A stretch of 10,147 nt of DNA, taken from contig JAFQNM010000152.1 in the NCBI GenBank assembly GCA_017395885.1, forward strand, positions 1 through 10,147. The letters are read 5' to 3'. This document shows, in pieces, positions 1 to 6,511 of this stretch. A program made the translations under genes and the position numbers. The notes below the pieces were generated by a model that worked only from the letters and a program-made list of their open reading frames with translations, was not told where the DNA came from and made no database searches. This DNA comes from Clostridia bacterium (GTDB lineage: Bacteria; Bacillota; Clostridia; Oscillospirales; CAG-272). The first letter of the stretch is position 1; each line of letters opens with the position of its first letter.

Positions 1-129
1 AGAATCGTGGCAAACGTGTTTGTTGCAGACCCCGGGTCCGGTATGTACCGAGCGGCAGATATTAACGGAGATGGAGCTGTTAATTCGATAGACTCCAATC
101 TTATCAGGCGAAAGATAAGCGGTAATTAA
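1..129 (+). CDS. C-terminal end of a dockerin-domain protein (partial)
   Basis: An open frame runs from the first base to a TAA at 127-129 and gives 42 residues. Residues 20-31 read DINGDGAVNSID, a type I dockerin calcium-binding repeat with liganding Asp/Asn at the expected spacing, followed by a helix ending IRRKISGN. This is the second duplicated segment of the domain; the first lies mostly outside the window. Type I dockerins plug secreted enzymes or structural proteins into cohesin-bearing scaffoldins on the surface of Ruminococcus and Clostridium species. The catalytic or binding modules of this protein are not visible, so its substrate cannot be given. A strong hairpin 36 bases downstream ends the unit. 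Confidence 0.85.
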   Translation, partial: RIVANVFVADPGSGMYRAADINGDGAVNSIDSNLIRRKISGN

Positions 130-164
130 AAAGCACCGTCGGCTAAAGGCGGCCGTGTGAAACG

Positions 165-208
165 ATAAAATGATGGCAGACACTGAAAAGCGTCTGCCAT
201 CATTTTAT
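165..208 (+). terminator. Strong hairpin terminator after the dockerin gene
   Basis: A perfect 17-bp stem has arms 165-181 and 192-208 and a 10-base loop (182-191). The core is GATGGCAGAC paired with GTCTGCCATC. The 3' arm ends in a T-rich run (TTTTATTTTAT). The flanking A-run on the 5' side would also let it work on the other strand. It separates the dockerin gene from the hydrolase gene. Confidence 0.85.
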
Positions 209-226
209 TTTATCCACAGCTTTTTC

Positions 227-255
227 TTGTTTTGAGGAGGGAGATGTGATAAAAT
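227..255 (+). promoter_or_regulatory. Possible sigma-A promoter for the hydrolase gene
   Basis: TTGTTT (227-232) lies 17 bases before TAAAAT (250-255), which is preceded by an extended -10 TG (TGA, 247-249). The -35 is a weak match (3 of 6) and the -10 is good (5 of 6). Transcription would start near 262, only a few bases before the Shine-Dalgarno at 265-272, so the leader would be very short. This is inference from sequence match only. Confidence 0.4.
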
Positions 256-277
256 AAAAATGGAAAGGAGGGAGCCT

Positions 278-2431
278 ATGAATGCTAAAAGTATGAGAAA
301 GCAGCTGGCACTGCTGAGACCTTTGATGAATGGCCTCTCTCTCAAAACTATCCGTAAGGGACAAAATGTGGTCGGAGAGCTGATGGAGTTTCGCCATCGC
401 GGCCGTGTAATACTGAAAAAGCATCCCTTTTTGGAGTTTGAAGCGGCGTGGGTCATCCCCAAGGACGTGAGAAGAGAGGGAGTTATCCTATATCTCCACG
501 GCGGCGGATATACCTGCGGAGGGATCGAGTATGCAACCGGCTTCGGCTCAAGTCTTGCCGTCTGGCAGGGAACACGTGTGTTCTGTGCGGCATACCGTCT
601 TGCTCCGGAGAATCCCTATCCATGTGCGGTGGAGGATTCACTCGAGGCATACAGATATCTTCTCAATAAGGGGTATAGCCCCTCTCATATAACTATCTGC
701 GGCGAAAGCGCCGGCGGAGGTCTTTGCTATTCTCTTTGCCTGCGGCTGAGGGAGGAGGGAATGCAGATGCCCTGTGGCATCATAGCTATTTCGCCCTGGG
801 TGGATCATACGTTTTCGGGAGAGTCGTATAACGAAAACCGTGATAAGGACCCATCAATGACTATCGAAAAGCTTGAGTTCTTTTCCGATTCTTATAGTAA
901 GGATAAAACAGACCCGTTGGTTTCTCCCTTGTTTGCCGATCTTTCCGGTATGCCTCCGTCTCTCATATTTGCCGGAGGCGATGAAATAATGCTCAGCGAT
1001 TCGGTTTCTATTTCCAAAAGGCTGAGCAAGGCGGGAGTACATAATAAGCTTTGCGTTTCAAGAGATCGCTGGCACGCCTATCTGCTTTACGGATTGGATG
1101 AGGATGCCCGTGATATACGTTTGATCGGCAGATTTCTCGACCGCCATATGGCAAGAGCAAACAAGCTGAGATGGATGCCTCTGGATAATGCTGCAAAAAT
1201 ATATCCTGCCGCCAGAAGGCAGAACTGGAGCAACGTTTTTCGCCTCTCATGTACGCTGAAGGAGGAGGTAGACCCTGCAGTTCTTTCAAGCGCCCTTGAC
1301 GTGACCGCACGCCGTTTTCCCTCCATTGCCGTCAGATTGAGAAAGGGAGCTTTCTGGTATTATCTTCAGCAGCTGTCGGAGGCGCCGAAAATAATGAAGG
1401 ACTATTCCTATCCGCTGACAAGGATGTCGATAAAGGAAACAAAGCGATGTGCTTTCCGTGTTCTTGTTTATAAAAAGCGTATCGCTGTTGAGATATTCCA
1501 TTCTCTGACAGACGGAACGGGAGCGCTCATATTTTTGAAAAGCCTTGTTGCCGAATATCTCCAGCAGAAATATTCGGCATCTATCCCCTCAGAGCTTGGC
1601 GTGCTCGGCAGGCTTGAGGAGCCCTCTGAGGCTGAGCTTGAGGATAGCTTCGGTAAATATGCAGGCAGCCTTTGTGCATCGAGAAGAGAGAATACTGCCT
1701 GGCATATGACGGGAACTCCCGAGACCGGAGGCTTTCTCAATCTCACCTGCATGAAGCTGCCCGTGTCTGCCGTTGTGGAGGCGGCACGGAGCTACGGTGT
1801 CAGCGTAACCAATTTTCTTTGCGCCGTTATGATGATGGCTTTGCAGAATATGCAGAACGAGCAGGAGCCTTCGGTGGCGAGAAGAAAGCCTGTTAAGGTG
1901 CTCATTCCCGTAAATCTGAGAAATCTGTTTGAGAGCAGATCTCTGCGTAATTTTGCAATGTATACCACCCCTGAGATACTTCCCGCTCTCGGAGACTATA
2001 GCTTTGAGGAGATCTGCAGAGTGGTAAGGTGCTGTATGAATGCGGAAATAACGCCGAAGCAGATGAGCATGAAGATAGCAACAAACGTTAAAAGCGAGCG
2101 GATAATGGCAGTTAAGATAATGCCGCTCTTCATCAAGAATATTGTAATGAAGGCAGTGTTCGATACGGTGGGAGAGTGCAAGTCCTGCCTTTCTCTTTCA
2201 AATCTCGGTGCGGTGAGGATCCCGAGGGAGATGGAGGAATACGTTGAAAGGTTTGATTTTATCCTTGGCGTTCAGGCAAGTGCTCCGTATAACTGCGGAG
2301 TGATCTCTTATAAGGATACCCTGTATATTAATTTCATCCGTAATATAAAGGAATCAGAGCTTGAGAGGCATTTCTTTTTGGTTCTTCGTTCCTTGGGAAT
2401 TCCCGTTGCGGTTGAAAGCAATCAGCGATAA
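278..2431 (+). CDS. Alpha/beta hydrolase (HSL type) fused to a condensation/alcohol-acetyltransferase-like domain
   Basis: The protein has 717 residues. ATG 278 is preferred over the in-frame ATG 260 because AAGGAGGG (265-272) sits five bases before it. Residues about 65-290 form an esterase/lipase of the hormone-sensitive-lipase family. The oxyanion motif HGGG is at 74-77, the nucleophile motif GESAG at 142-146 (Ser144), the probable acid Asp235 in GGDE, and the probable catalytic His266 in RWHAY. From about residue 300 the sequence resembles condensation-fold acyltransferases. It has HSLTDG at 408-413 (HxxxDG, the catalytic His/Asp motif), PVNLRNLF at 544-551 and SNLG at 641-644. The first half would cleave an acyl ester; the second would move an acyl group, typically acetyl from acetyl-CoA, to an alcohol or amine. 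The substrate is unknown. No signal peptide is seen, so the protein is probably cytoplasmic. It is translationally coupled to the membrane protein downstream. Confidence 0.88.
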   Translation: MNAKSMRKQLALLRPLMNGLSLKTIRKGQNVVGELMEFRHRGRVILKKHPFLEFEAAWVIPKDVRREGVILYLHGGGYTCGGIEYATGFGSSLAVWQGTRVFCAAYRLAPENPYPCAVEDSLEAYRYLLNKGYSPSHITICGESAGGGLCYSLCLRLREEGMQMPCGIIAISPWVDHTFSGESYNENRDKDPSMTIEKLEFFSDSYSKDKTDPLVSPLFADLSGMPPSLIFAGGDEIMLSDSVSISKRLSKAGVHNKLCVSRDRWHAYLLYGLDEDARDIRLIGRFLDRHMARANKLRWMPLDNAAKIYPAARRQNWSNVFRLSCTLKEEVDPAVLSSALDVTARRFPSIAVRLRKGAFWYYLQQLSEAPKIMKDYSYPLTRMSIKETKRCAFRVLVYKKRIAVEIFHSLTDGTGALIFLKSLVAEYLQQKYSASIPSELGVLGRLEEPSEAELEDSFGKYAGSLCASRRENTAWHMTGTPETGGFLNLTCMKLPVSAVVEAARSYGVSVTNFLCAVMMMALQNMQNEQEPSVARRKPVKVLIPVNLRNLFESRSLRNFAMYTTPEILPALGDYSFEEICRVVRCCMNAEITPKQMSMKIATNVKSERIMAVKIMPLFIKNIVMKAVFDTVGECKSCLSLSNLGAVRIPREMEEYVERFDFILGVQASAPYNCGVISYKDTLYINFIRNIKESELERHFFLVLRSLGIPVAVESNQR

Positions 2432-2441
2432 GGAGGTCTCT

Positions 2442-3137
2442 ATGTACTGTATAAAATGCGGAGTGGAGCTCAGCGATGGGGAGAGGAGATGTCCCCTGTG
2501 TAAAACTGAGGTGTTTCATCCTGAGTTTTTAAATAAGAAAAAAGAGGATCCGTATCCGGTGGGAAGGCATCCTGAGGCAGAAAAGCAGACCAAGGTCTTT
2601 CAGATACTGCTGACGGCGGCATTCGTGCTTGCGCTTGTTATAGTAATGCTTTGTGATATACAGGTAAACAGAGCAGTGAGCTGGTCGGGATACGTGGCAG
2701 GCGCTCTTGCCCTCGGCTATGTGATCTTTGCGCTTCCTCTCTGGTTCAGAAGGCCCAATCCCGTAATATTCGTTCCTTGCTCCTTTGGAGCGTGTGCCGT
2801 GTATCTTTTGTATATAGAGCTGGTCCATGGCGGCAGCTGGTTCTGGCTCTTCGGCCTTCCGGTAACAGGCTGCATCGGCATCATAATCACCTGCGTGGTA
2901 ACGCTTATGAGATACGTGCCAAAGGGAGCGTATTATATATTCGGAGGGGCATCTCTTGCAATGGGTGCCTTTATGCTCCTTTGTGAGCTTTTGATGACGG
3001 TGACCTTTGAGGGAGTCAGGTTCGTTGGCTGGTCCCTCTATCCTCTTGTAACTCTGGTCATTCTCGGAGGGCTTCTCATCTTTTTGGGAATATGCCGTCC
3101 TGCAAGAGAAGCTGTCAAGAGAAAGCTGTTTATATGA
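2442..3137 (+). CDS. Zinc-ribbon protein with six membrane segments (DUF6320-like)
   Basis: The protein has 231 residues. ATG 2442 is fixed by a near-perfect AAGGAGGT Shine-Dalgarno that overlaps the upstream gene's TAA, so translation of the two genes is probably coupled. The N-terminus is a treble-clef/zinc-ribbon finger with Cys3, Cys6, Cys17 and Cys20. A charged linker (about residues 30-50) follows. Six hydrophobic segments lie at roughly 52-72, 81-101, 106-127, 132-156, 162-186 and 195-217, and the tail is basic. The layout and the pairing with a hydrolase/acetyltransferase recall the DUF6320 family; that name is from memory of the architecture, not a search. No enzymatic residues are recognised. 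A role as membrane anchor or partner for the acyltransferase is inferred from gene order only. A hairpin at 3150-3178 ends the transcript. Confidence 0.82.
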   Translation: MYCIKCGVELSDGERRCPLCKTEVFHPEFLNKKKEDPYPVGRHPEAEKQTKVFQILLTAAFVLALVIVMLCDIQVNRAVSWSGYVAGALALGYVIFALPLWFRRPNPVIFVPCSFGACAVYLLYIELVHGGSWFWLFGLPVTGCIGIIITCVVTLMRYVPKGAYYIFGGASLAMGAFMLLCELLMTVTFEGVRFVGWSLYPLVTLVILGGLLIFLGICRPAREAVKRKLFI

Positions 3138-3149
3138 ATATATGAATAA

Positions 3150-3178
3150 GAAAAAGCCATCATTTTGATGGCTTTTTC
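3150..3178. terminator. Bidirectional terminator between convergent genes
   Basis: A 13-bp stem has arms 3150-3162 (GAAAAAGCCATCA) and 3166-3178 with a three-base TTT loop. There is an A-run on one side and a T-run on the other, so it can end both the plus-strand DUF6320-like gene and the minus-strand coaW gene, which converge here. Confidence 0.85.
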
Positions 3179-3188
3179 AGTCGTATTA

Positions 3189-4028
3189 TCAGCAGCCTGC
3201 AAGAGCGGCACCGATGACCGTGCCGAAGCGAGCGTGCTTGGGAATAACGAAATTCATATCGAACATTCTGTTGAGAGATTCAAAAACTGCCTTTGCCTGA
3301 GAAACGGTAGTCAGATTTCCGGTGAGAACAACGTCCTTAAGACCGTAATTTCTCGCAGCGAAAACGCTTACCATTCCCACGGTCTCGAAAACCATGTTGA
3401 TTATGCCGAGAGCAATGTCGCTGCTTGTGGCAATATCGCTGACGTTTCCGAAGTTGGATGCCGTCATGGAGTCGGCAAAGCCGGGAGCAATATCCTGGTT
3501 TGTCAGAGCGTTGATCTTTATGTCCACGTTACGGATATCACCGCCCTTGGCAAGGTCGTCAATGTGCTCGACCGTATCCATTCCGAGAAGCTTTTTTGAA
3601 AGGCCCACCAGAGTGCCGCCGCCAACGCCGGTACCGCCCAGATAAACGGGAGACTTGTCCTTTTCAGAGTAAACGAGGGCAGTTCCCGTGCCGAGACTTG
3701 CAATGATGGCACGGTCAAAATCGCAAAGGTAGCGGCCGCCGAGACCGATGCAATCGAATTCGCTTACCGCCTCCCAGTTGAGAGAATAAATATTGTTCTT
3801 TATTTCAGAGGCTCCCACTCCCGTTACCATGACCTTTTCAATGTCGGAGAGAGAGAGAGAATTCTCGTCTGTAAATTTGCCCAGAGCGCCGTACATAGAT
3901 GTAATGGGGTCTGCCGCCTTAACGAAGAGAGGCTCCATCAGAGTCCTTTCCCCGTCGGTAACGTCAAATCCAACGATCTTTGTTGTGCTGAGACCAACGT
4001 CGATTCCTAAAATAATCTTTTTTGCCAT
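3189..4028 (-). CDS. coaW: Type II pantothenate kinase
   Basis: The protein has 279 residues, close to the usual size of the bacterial type II enzyme (Staphylococcus aureus CoaW is about 267). It phosphorylates pantothenate with ATP, the first step of coenzyme A synthesis, in the cytoplasm. The ASKHA-fold signatures are present. GIDVGLSTTK at residues 8-17 is the phosphate-1 loop, SLGTGTAL at 111-118 is phosphate-2, and GGTGVGGGTLVGL at 131-143 is the glycine-rich segment typical of this family. A Glu near residue 90 is a candidate catalytic base. The frame stays open 49 codons further upstream, but that part has no family similarity; ATG 4028 begins MAKKIILGID as expected and follows an AAAGGA Shine-Dalgarno at somewhat long spacing. 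It lies 64 bases after spoIIP on the same strand and may have its own promoter. It is metabolically unrelated to its sporulation neighbours. Confidence 0.9.
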   Translation of the reverse strand: MAKKIILGIDVGLSTTKIVGFDVTDGERTLMEPLFVKAADPITSMYGALGKFTDENSLSLSDIEKVMVTGVGASEIKNNIYSLNWEAVSEFDCIGLGGRYLCDFDRAIIASLGTGTALVYSEKDKSPVYLGGTGVGGGTLVGLSKKLLGMDTVEHIDDLAKGGDIRNVDIKINALTNQDIAPGFADSMTASNFGNVSDIATSSDIALGIINMVFETVGMVSVFAARNYGLKDVVLTGNLTTVSQAKAVFESLNRMFDMNFVIPKHARFGTVIGAALAGC

Positions 4029-4045
4029 AGCCGTGCCATTCCTTT

Positions 4046-4089
4046 CGGGATCATAAAACAATAGTAACACATCCCGCAAAAAAATGCAA
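4046..4089 (-). promoter_or_regulatory. Possible coaW promoter with an inverted repeat
   Basis: On the minus strand, TTGCAT (complement of 4084-4089) lies 17 bases before TACTAT (complement of 4061-4066), with an extended TG one base before the -10. CGGGAT/ATCCCG arms (4046-4051 and 4071-4076) form a 6-bp inverted repeat around the -10, which could be an operator or a leader hairpin. The -35 match is weak (3 of 6). If real, it lets coaW be expressed in growing cells independently of spoIIP and gpr. Confidence 0.4.
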
Positions 4090-4092
4090 GAG

Positions 4093-5208
4093 CTACGGGC
4101 AAAGAGAATTGATAAGCGCCTCCGTATCAAGCCCGCAGTCATATCCGTATATGTAATCGCAAAGCTCCTTTGCAAAGATCACCGCCGAGCGCTTTGCCTC
4201 TCTGAGAGTGCCGGCGCAGGTGCCGCATTCAAGAATGAGAGAGGATGGGGAGGTAGACTGATAAAATGAGGCTCGCCTGAGATTCACAGGTCGCATAAGA
4301 GACGGATGCGAACCGAAAATCTCAGACTGAAGCTGGAGTGCAAAGGTCAGATTGCTTCTCCAGCCTGTGTGTCCGCTGCCACCCTCATCCGTTCCGCAAA
4401 CGAACATAAGCTGTGCCGTATCCTTGCCGTATACGGTGGTCGCCGCACGGACGTATCCCTCGTCACTGTTGCCGATGCAGTCACGGTGAACGTCAAATAT
4501 ATATTGTATTGAAGGGTTGTCCCTGAGGACAGAGGTTACGGCGGCATTGCTGTTGTCGTAGGCTGCGCTCCAATCCTTTTCGTCGAAGCGTGTTTGCAGA
4601 TGAACGGTGGGTATGCCTGCCTTTTCAAGCACCTCTGTGATAATGGCACCGATGGCAACCGTGTTCAGCTCATCGTCCGAGGTGCGAAAGCCTGTCCCTG
4701 CCGTTTCGGCATAGCCCTCGGTGGCATGGGAATGATAGATGAGAACCTTTGGTGCAGAGGTGCTGTAAAGCCTGTCTGCATCAGCCTTTGAGGGCGAAGG
4801 CCTGTCGCTGAAGAGAAGATGATGGAGATCAGGGGTGTATGATGTTTCATTGGTAAGAGCAAGTCCGTATTCGGCATTTGTCGAAAGGTCGCTGTTACGT
4901 ATTATAAAGTCGTATTGCTTGTCCTTTTCTTCTTTCCCGAGCTCAGTATCCTCGGGAAGGGGAGGCACCATAGGCTCGCTTAACTCGTAGTCGGGAAGAA
5001 TGACGGAGAGAAGCATGCGGGAGCCGTTTTCTTTTATGTAATCCACGGCAGAGGCGGCCATGGATAGGTGCAGTATAAGAGAAAAGGCGGCAAAAACAGC
5101 CGCCGCCGCAATGGGAATGGCTGAGGGGCTAAGCTTTTTTTTAGGCGTTTCCTTCAAGGGTGCTTCAAGAGCAGGTATATCGAGAATGATCTTATCTTCT
5201 GTATCCAA
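4093..5208 (-). CDS. spoIIP: Stage II sporulation protein P (peptidoglycan amidase/endopeptidase)
   Basis: The protein has 371 residues if TTG 5208 is the start. AAAAGGAG lies seven bases before that TTG, whereas the in-frame ATG at 5268 has no such site and would overlap gpr. SpoIIP is the membrane-anchored part of the SpoIID-SpoIIM-SpoIIP complex; it cuts stem peptides and cross-links so that the mother-cell membrane can engulf the forespore. A single N-terminal membrane segment spans about residues 28-53 after a basic stretch (PKKKLSP), followed by an extracytoplasmic linker. The catalytic domain has IYHSHATEGY at 157-166 (His159, His161, Glu164), FDVHRDC at 238-244 (His241) and LECG at 326-329 (Glu327); these are the expected zinc-binding and catalytic positions. 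The common family form HTHTTE is here HSHATE. It lies 56 bases after gpr, the same pairing as in Bacillus subtilis. Confidence 0.93.
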   Translation of the reverse strand: MDTEDKIILDIPALEAPLKETPKKKLSPSAIPIAAAAVFAAFSLILHLSMAASAVDYIKENGSRMLLSVILPDYELSEPMVPPLPEDTELGKEEKDKQYDFIIRNSDLSTNAEYGLALTNETSYTPDLHHLLFSDRPSPSKADADRLYSTSAPKVLIYHSHATEGYAETAGTGFRTSDDELNTVAIGAIITEVLEKAGIPTVHLQTRFDEKDWSAAYDNSNAAVTSVLRDNPSIQYIFDVHRDCIGNSDEGYVRAATTVYGKDTAQLMFVCGTDEGGSGHTGWRSNLTFALQLQSEIFGSHPSLMRPVNLRRASFYQSTSPSSLILECGTCAGTLREAKRSAVIFAKELCDYIYGYDCGLDTEALINSLCP

Positions 5209-5235
5209 GGCAGATCTCCTTTTTTCTTTTTTGCA

Positions 5236-5264
5236 AGTATATGTGCCGCAATGCCGGATTATTC
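5236..5264 (-). promoter_or_regulatory. Probable sigma-E promoter of spoIIP
   Basis: Read on the minus strand, GAATAAT (complement of 5258-5264) is followed after 14 bases by CATATACT (complement of 5236-5243). The Bacillus sigma-E consensus is about KMATATT, 13-15 bases, CATACANT. The -10 differs at one position and the -35 at one or two. The start point would lie about 22 bases before the TTG start of spoIIP. The -35 begins right after the gpr stop codon. Known biology fits: spoIIP is transcribed by mother-cell sigma-E in B. subtilis. Confidence 0.6.
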
Positions 5265-6203
5265 TCAAAGACCCTCACAAAAAAACGCTCTGTTTATTGC
5301 TCCTGCAAGAAGAGAGGAAATTTCCTCGGTAACTATGTCGGAATCGCCGAGAGAAACGAAAAGGCTCCGCTCCTCTGTAAAAGGGATCTCAGCGTCGGAA
5401 GAAAAGTCGTGTATACCGTGCTTTTCCAAAGCATCGCAAACGAGGGTGGCACAGTCAACCACCGTTGGAACTCCTATGGCAATAACGGGAAAGCCTACGG
5501 TCGAGCGGTTAACGGCTCCTCTTCTGTTCCCTATACCGCTGCCCGGCTCGATACCCGTGTCCGAAAGCTGAAAGGTGGAGCAGAGCCGCCTTGTTGAGCG
5601 GGCGGCAAGGGCATCAATTGCCAGAATAACGTCCGGGCGGACGTATTCTGCGGCTCCCTTTATCATAGCGGCCGCCTCGATCCCGGTCTGCCCCATAACG
5701 CCGGGATGAATTGCACAAAGCTGAGCACAGCCTATGCTCTTGAATATTTCACGGCTGTCGCTGTTCATCATGTGGCCAGTGACAGCGATCTTGTCGGCCG
5801 TTCTGGGGCCGATGGCATCTGAGGATATGAACCTGTTTCCAAGGCCGGCCACGAGAACCTTTGTTGAGGGAGAAACAGCCTTTTTCGTAACAGACTCAGT
5901 GAAGGAGGCGATGGTTGCCGAGAGAGCATGAATTATCTGAGAGGCTTTCTCTTCAGAAAGATAACGTATGGTGGGGCAGAGTAGGGTCAGATACCGCCCC
6001 ATAGCCCGTCCTGAGGTCATTTCGCCCTCGTGAGAGAGCACCCTCAGCTCGCAAACGGGTATTCCGCATACTGAGTATTCTTTGTAATCCGTGCCGGGAG
6101 AGGAGCCATTGGCAGAGGGACTCTCACAGGCTAGATCGGTGCGCAGGCGAAGCGACGGAGAGTCGGCTTTATAATTTTGATATGAGAATTGAGAATTTTT
6201 CAT
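5265..6203 (-). CDS. gpr: Germination protease, spore aspartic endopeptidase (A25 family)
   Basis: The protein has 312 residues. It is made as an inactive zymogen in the forespore and degrades the small acid-soluble spore proteins during germination. ATG 6203 is chosen because the family N-terminus begins shortly after it; AAAGG lies ten bases before, and the 48 upstream in-frame codons look like non-coding AT-rich sequence. LRTDLACE at 20-27 is the conserved segment at the zymogen-processing site, so about 15-20 residues would be removed. AGLGN at 119-123 and SSDAIGP at 127-133 hold candidate catalytic Asp129; AIDALAAR at 195-202 holds Asp197. These match the Asp pair of Bacillus megaterium GPR (127 and 193). 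SDTGIEPGSGIGNRR (214-228) and IAIGVPTVVD (241-250) are also family signatures. The protein is shorter than the 371-residue B. subtilis enzyme. Expression is expected from forespore sigma-G/sigma-F, but no convincing promoter was found upstream. Confidence 0.95.
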   Translation of the reverse strand: MKNSQFSYQNYKADSPSLRLRTDLACESPSANGSSPGTDYKEYSVCGIPVCELRVLSHEGEMTSGRAMGRYLTLLCPTIRYLSEEKASQIIHALSATIASFTESVTKKAVSPSTKVLVAGLGNRFISSDAIGPRTADKIAVTGHMMNSDSREIFKSIGCAQLCAIHPGVMGQTGIEAAAMIKGAAEYVRPDVILAIDALAARSTRRLCSTFQLSDTGIEPGSGIGNRRGAVNRSTVGFPVIAIGVPTVVDCATLVCDALEKHGIHDFSSDAEIPFTEERSLFVSLGDSDIVTEEISSLLAGAINRAFFCEGL

Positions 6204-6361
6204 TTTTTCATTGCCTTTCACAAAAAAATCACTATAATATAAGTAGTATCTGCAAAAAAACGTTGTATATGACATAAAAAATCCGCAGTAAATGAGCAAC
6301 GGTAGCCTGCTGAATAAAGCGGCACAAAAAGCTATGTGTAAAATCAACTAAAAAGCAAAAA

Positions 6362-6399
6362 GATAATTGTGCATTTGAATGAAACTTAAAACAATTATC
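6362..6399. promoter_or_regulatory. Possible operator: 9-bp inverted repeat upstream of the -35
   Basis: GATAATTGT (6362-6370) and ACAATTATC (6391-6399) form a perfect inverted repeat, centre to centre 29 bases, about three helical turns less two bases. It ends 10 bases before the -35 element of the solute-binding-protein promoter, a usual place for an activator or repressor dimer. The AT-rich background weakens the case. Confidence 0.35.
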
Positions 6400-6409
6400 C
6401 AATAATGCA

Positions 6410-6438
6410 TTGATAAACAAATGCTGTTGTGCTATAAT
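6410..6438 (+). promoter_or_regulatory. Near-consensus sigma-A promoter of the solute-binding-protein gene
   Basis: TTGATA (6410-6415), a 17-base spacer and TATAAT (6433-6438) are present, with an extended -10 TG (TGC, 6430-6432). Only one -35 base differs from consensus. Transcription should start near 6445, giving a leader of roughly 65 bases. This fits the strongly biased, abundant-protein-like codon use of the gene. Confidence 0.85.
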
Positions 6439-6455
6439 TTAGTGTATAAAGTTAT

Positions 6456-6486
6456 CGTTGTATATTTGCGTCCAGATAGTACAACG
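6456..6486 (+). repeat. Inverted repeat in the leader of the solute-binding-protein gene
   Basis: CGTTGTA (6456-6462) and TACAACG (6480-6486) are perfect reverse complements with a 17-base loop. They lie between the predicted transcription start and the Shine-Dalgarno (AAGGAG, 6497-6502). It could be an mRNA-protecting hairpin or a protein-binding site; only the pairing is seen. Confidence 0.45.
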
Positions 6487-6511
6487 GAGCCAACAAAAGG
6501 AGTTCGCAAAA

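Larger units (their letters stand above)
6204..6511. other. AT-rich divergent regulatory region without a gene
   Basis: This 308-base stretch lies between the divergent gpr and solute-binding-protein genes. No convincing coding frame was found; an open minus-strand frame at 6232-6420 is AT-rich and lacks a start signal. It holds a sigma-A promoter (6410-6438), a 9-bp inverted repeat (6362-6399), an inverted repeat in the leader (6456-6486), and two copies of CGTTGTATAT (6261-6270 and 6456-6465). The stretch 6275-6360 shows nothing recognisable. Confidence 0.7.

Noticed and set aside
3394..3645. Plus-strand open frames inside coaW, spoIIP and gpr
   Set aside because: They lie antisense to three well-supported genes, lack start signals and show no recognisable domains.
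4029..4175. N-terminal extension of coaW by 49 codons
   Set aside because: The extension runs into the spoIIP coding region and lacks kinase similarity. MAKKIILGID at 4028 is the normal beginning of the family.
6265..6271. CATATAC on the minus strand as a sigma-G or sigma-E -10 for gpr
   Set aside because: No acceptable -35 element is found at 14-18 bases upstream, unlike the similar sequence before spoIIP.
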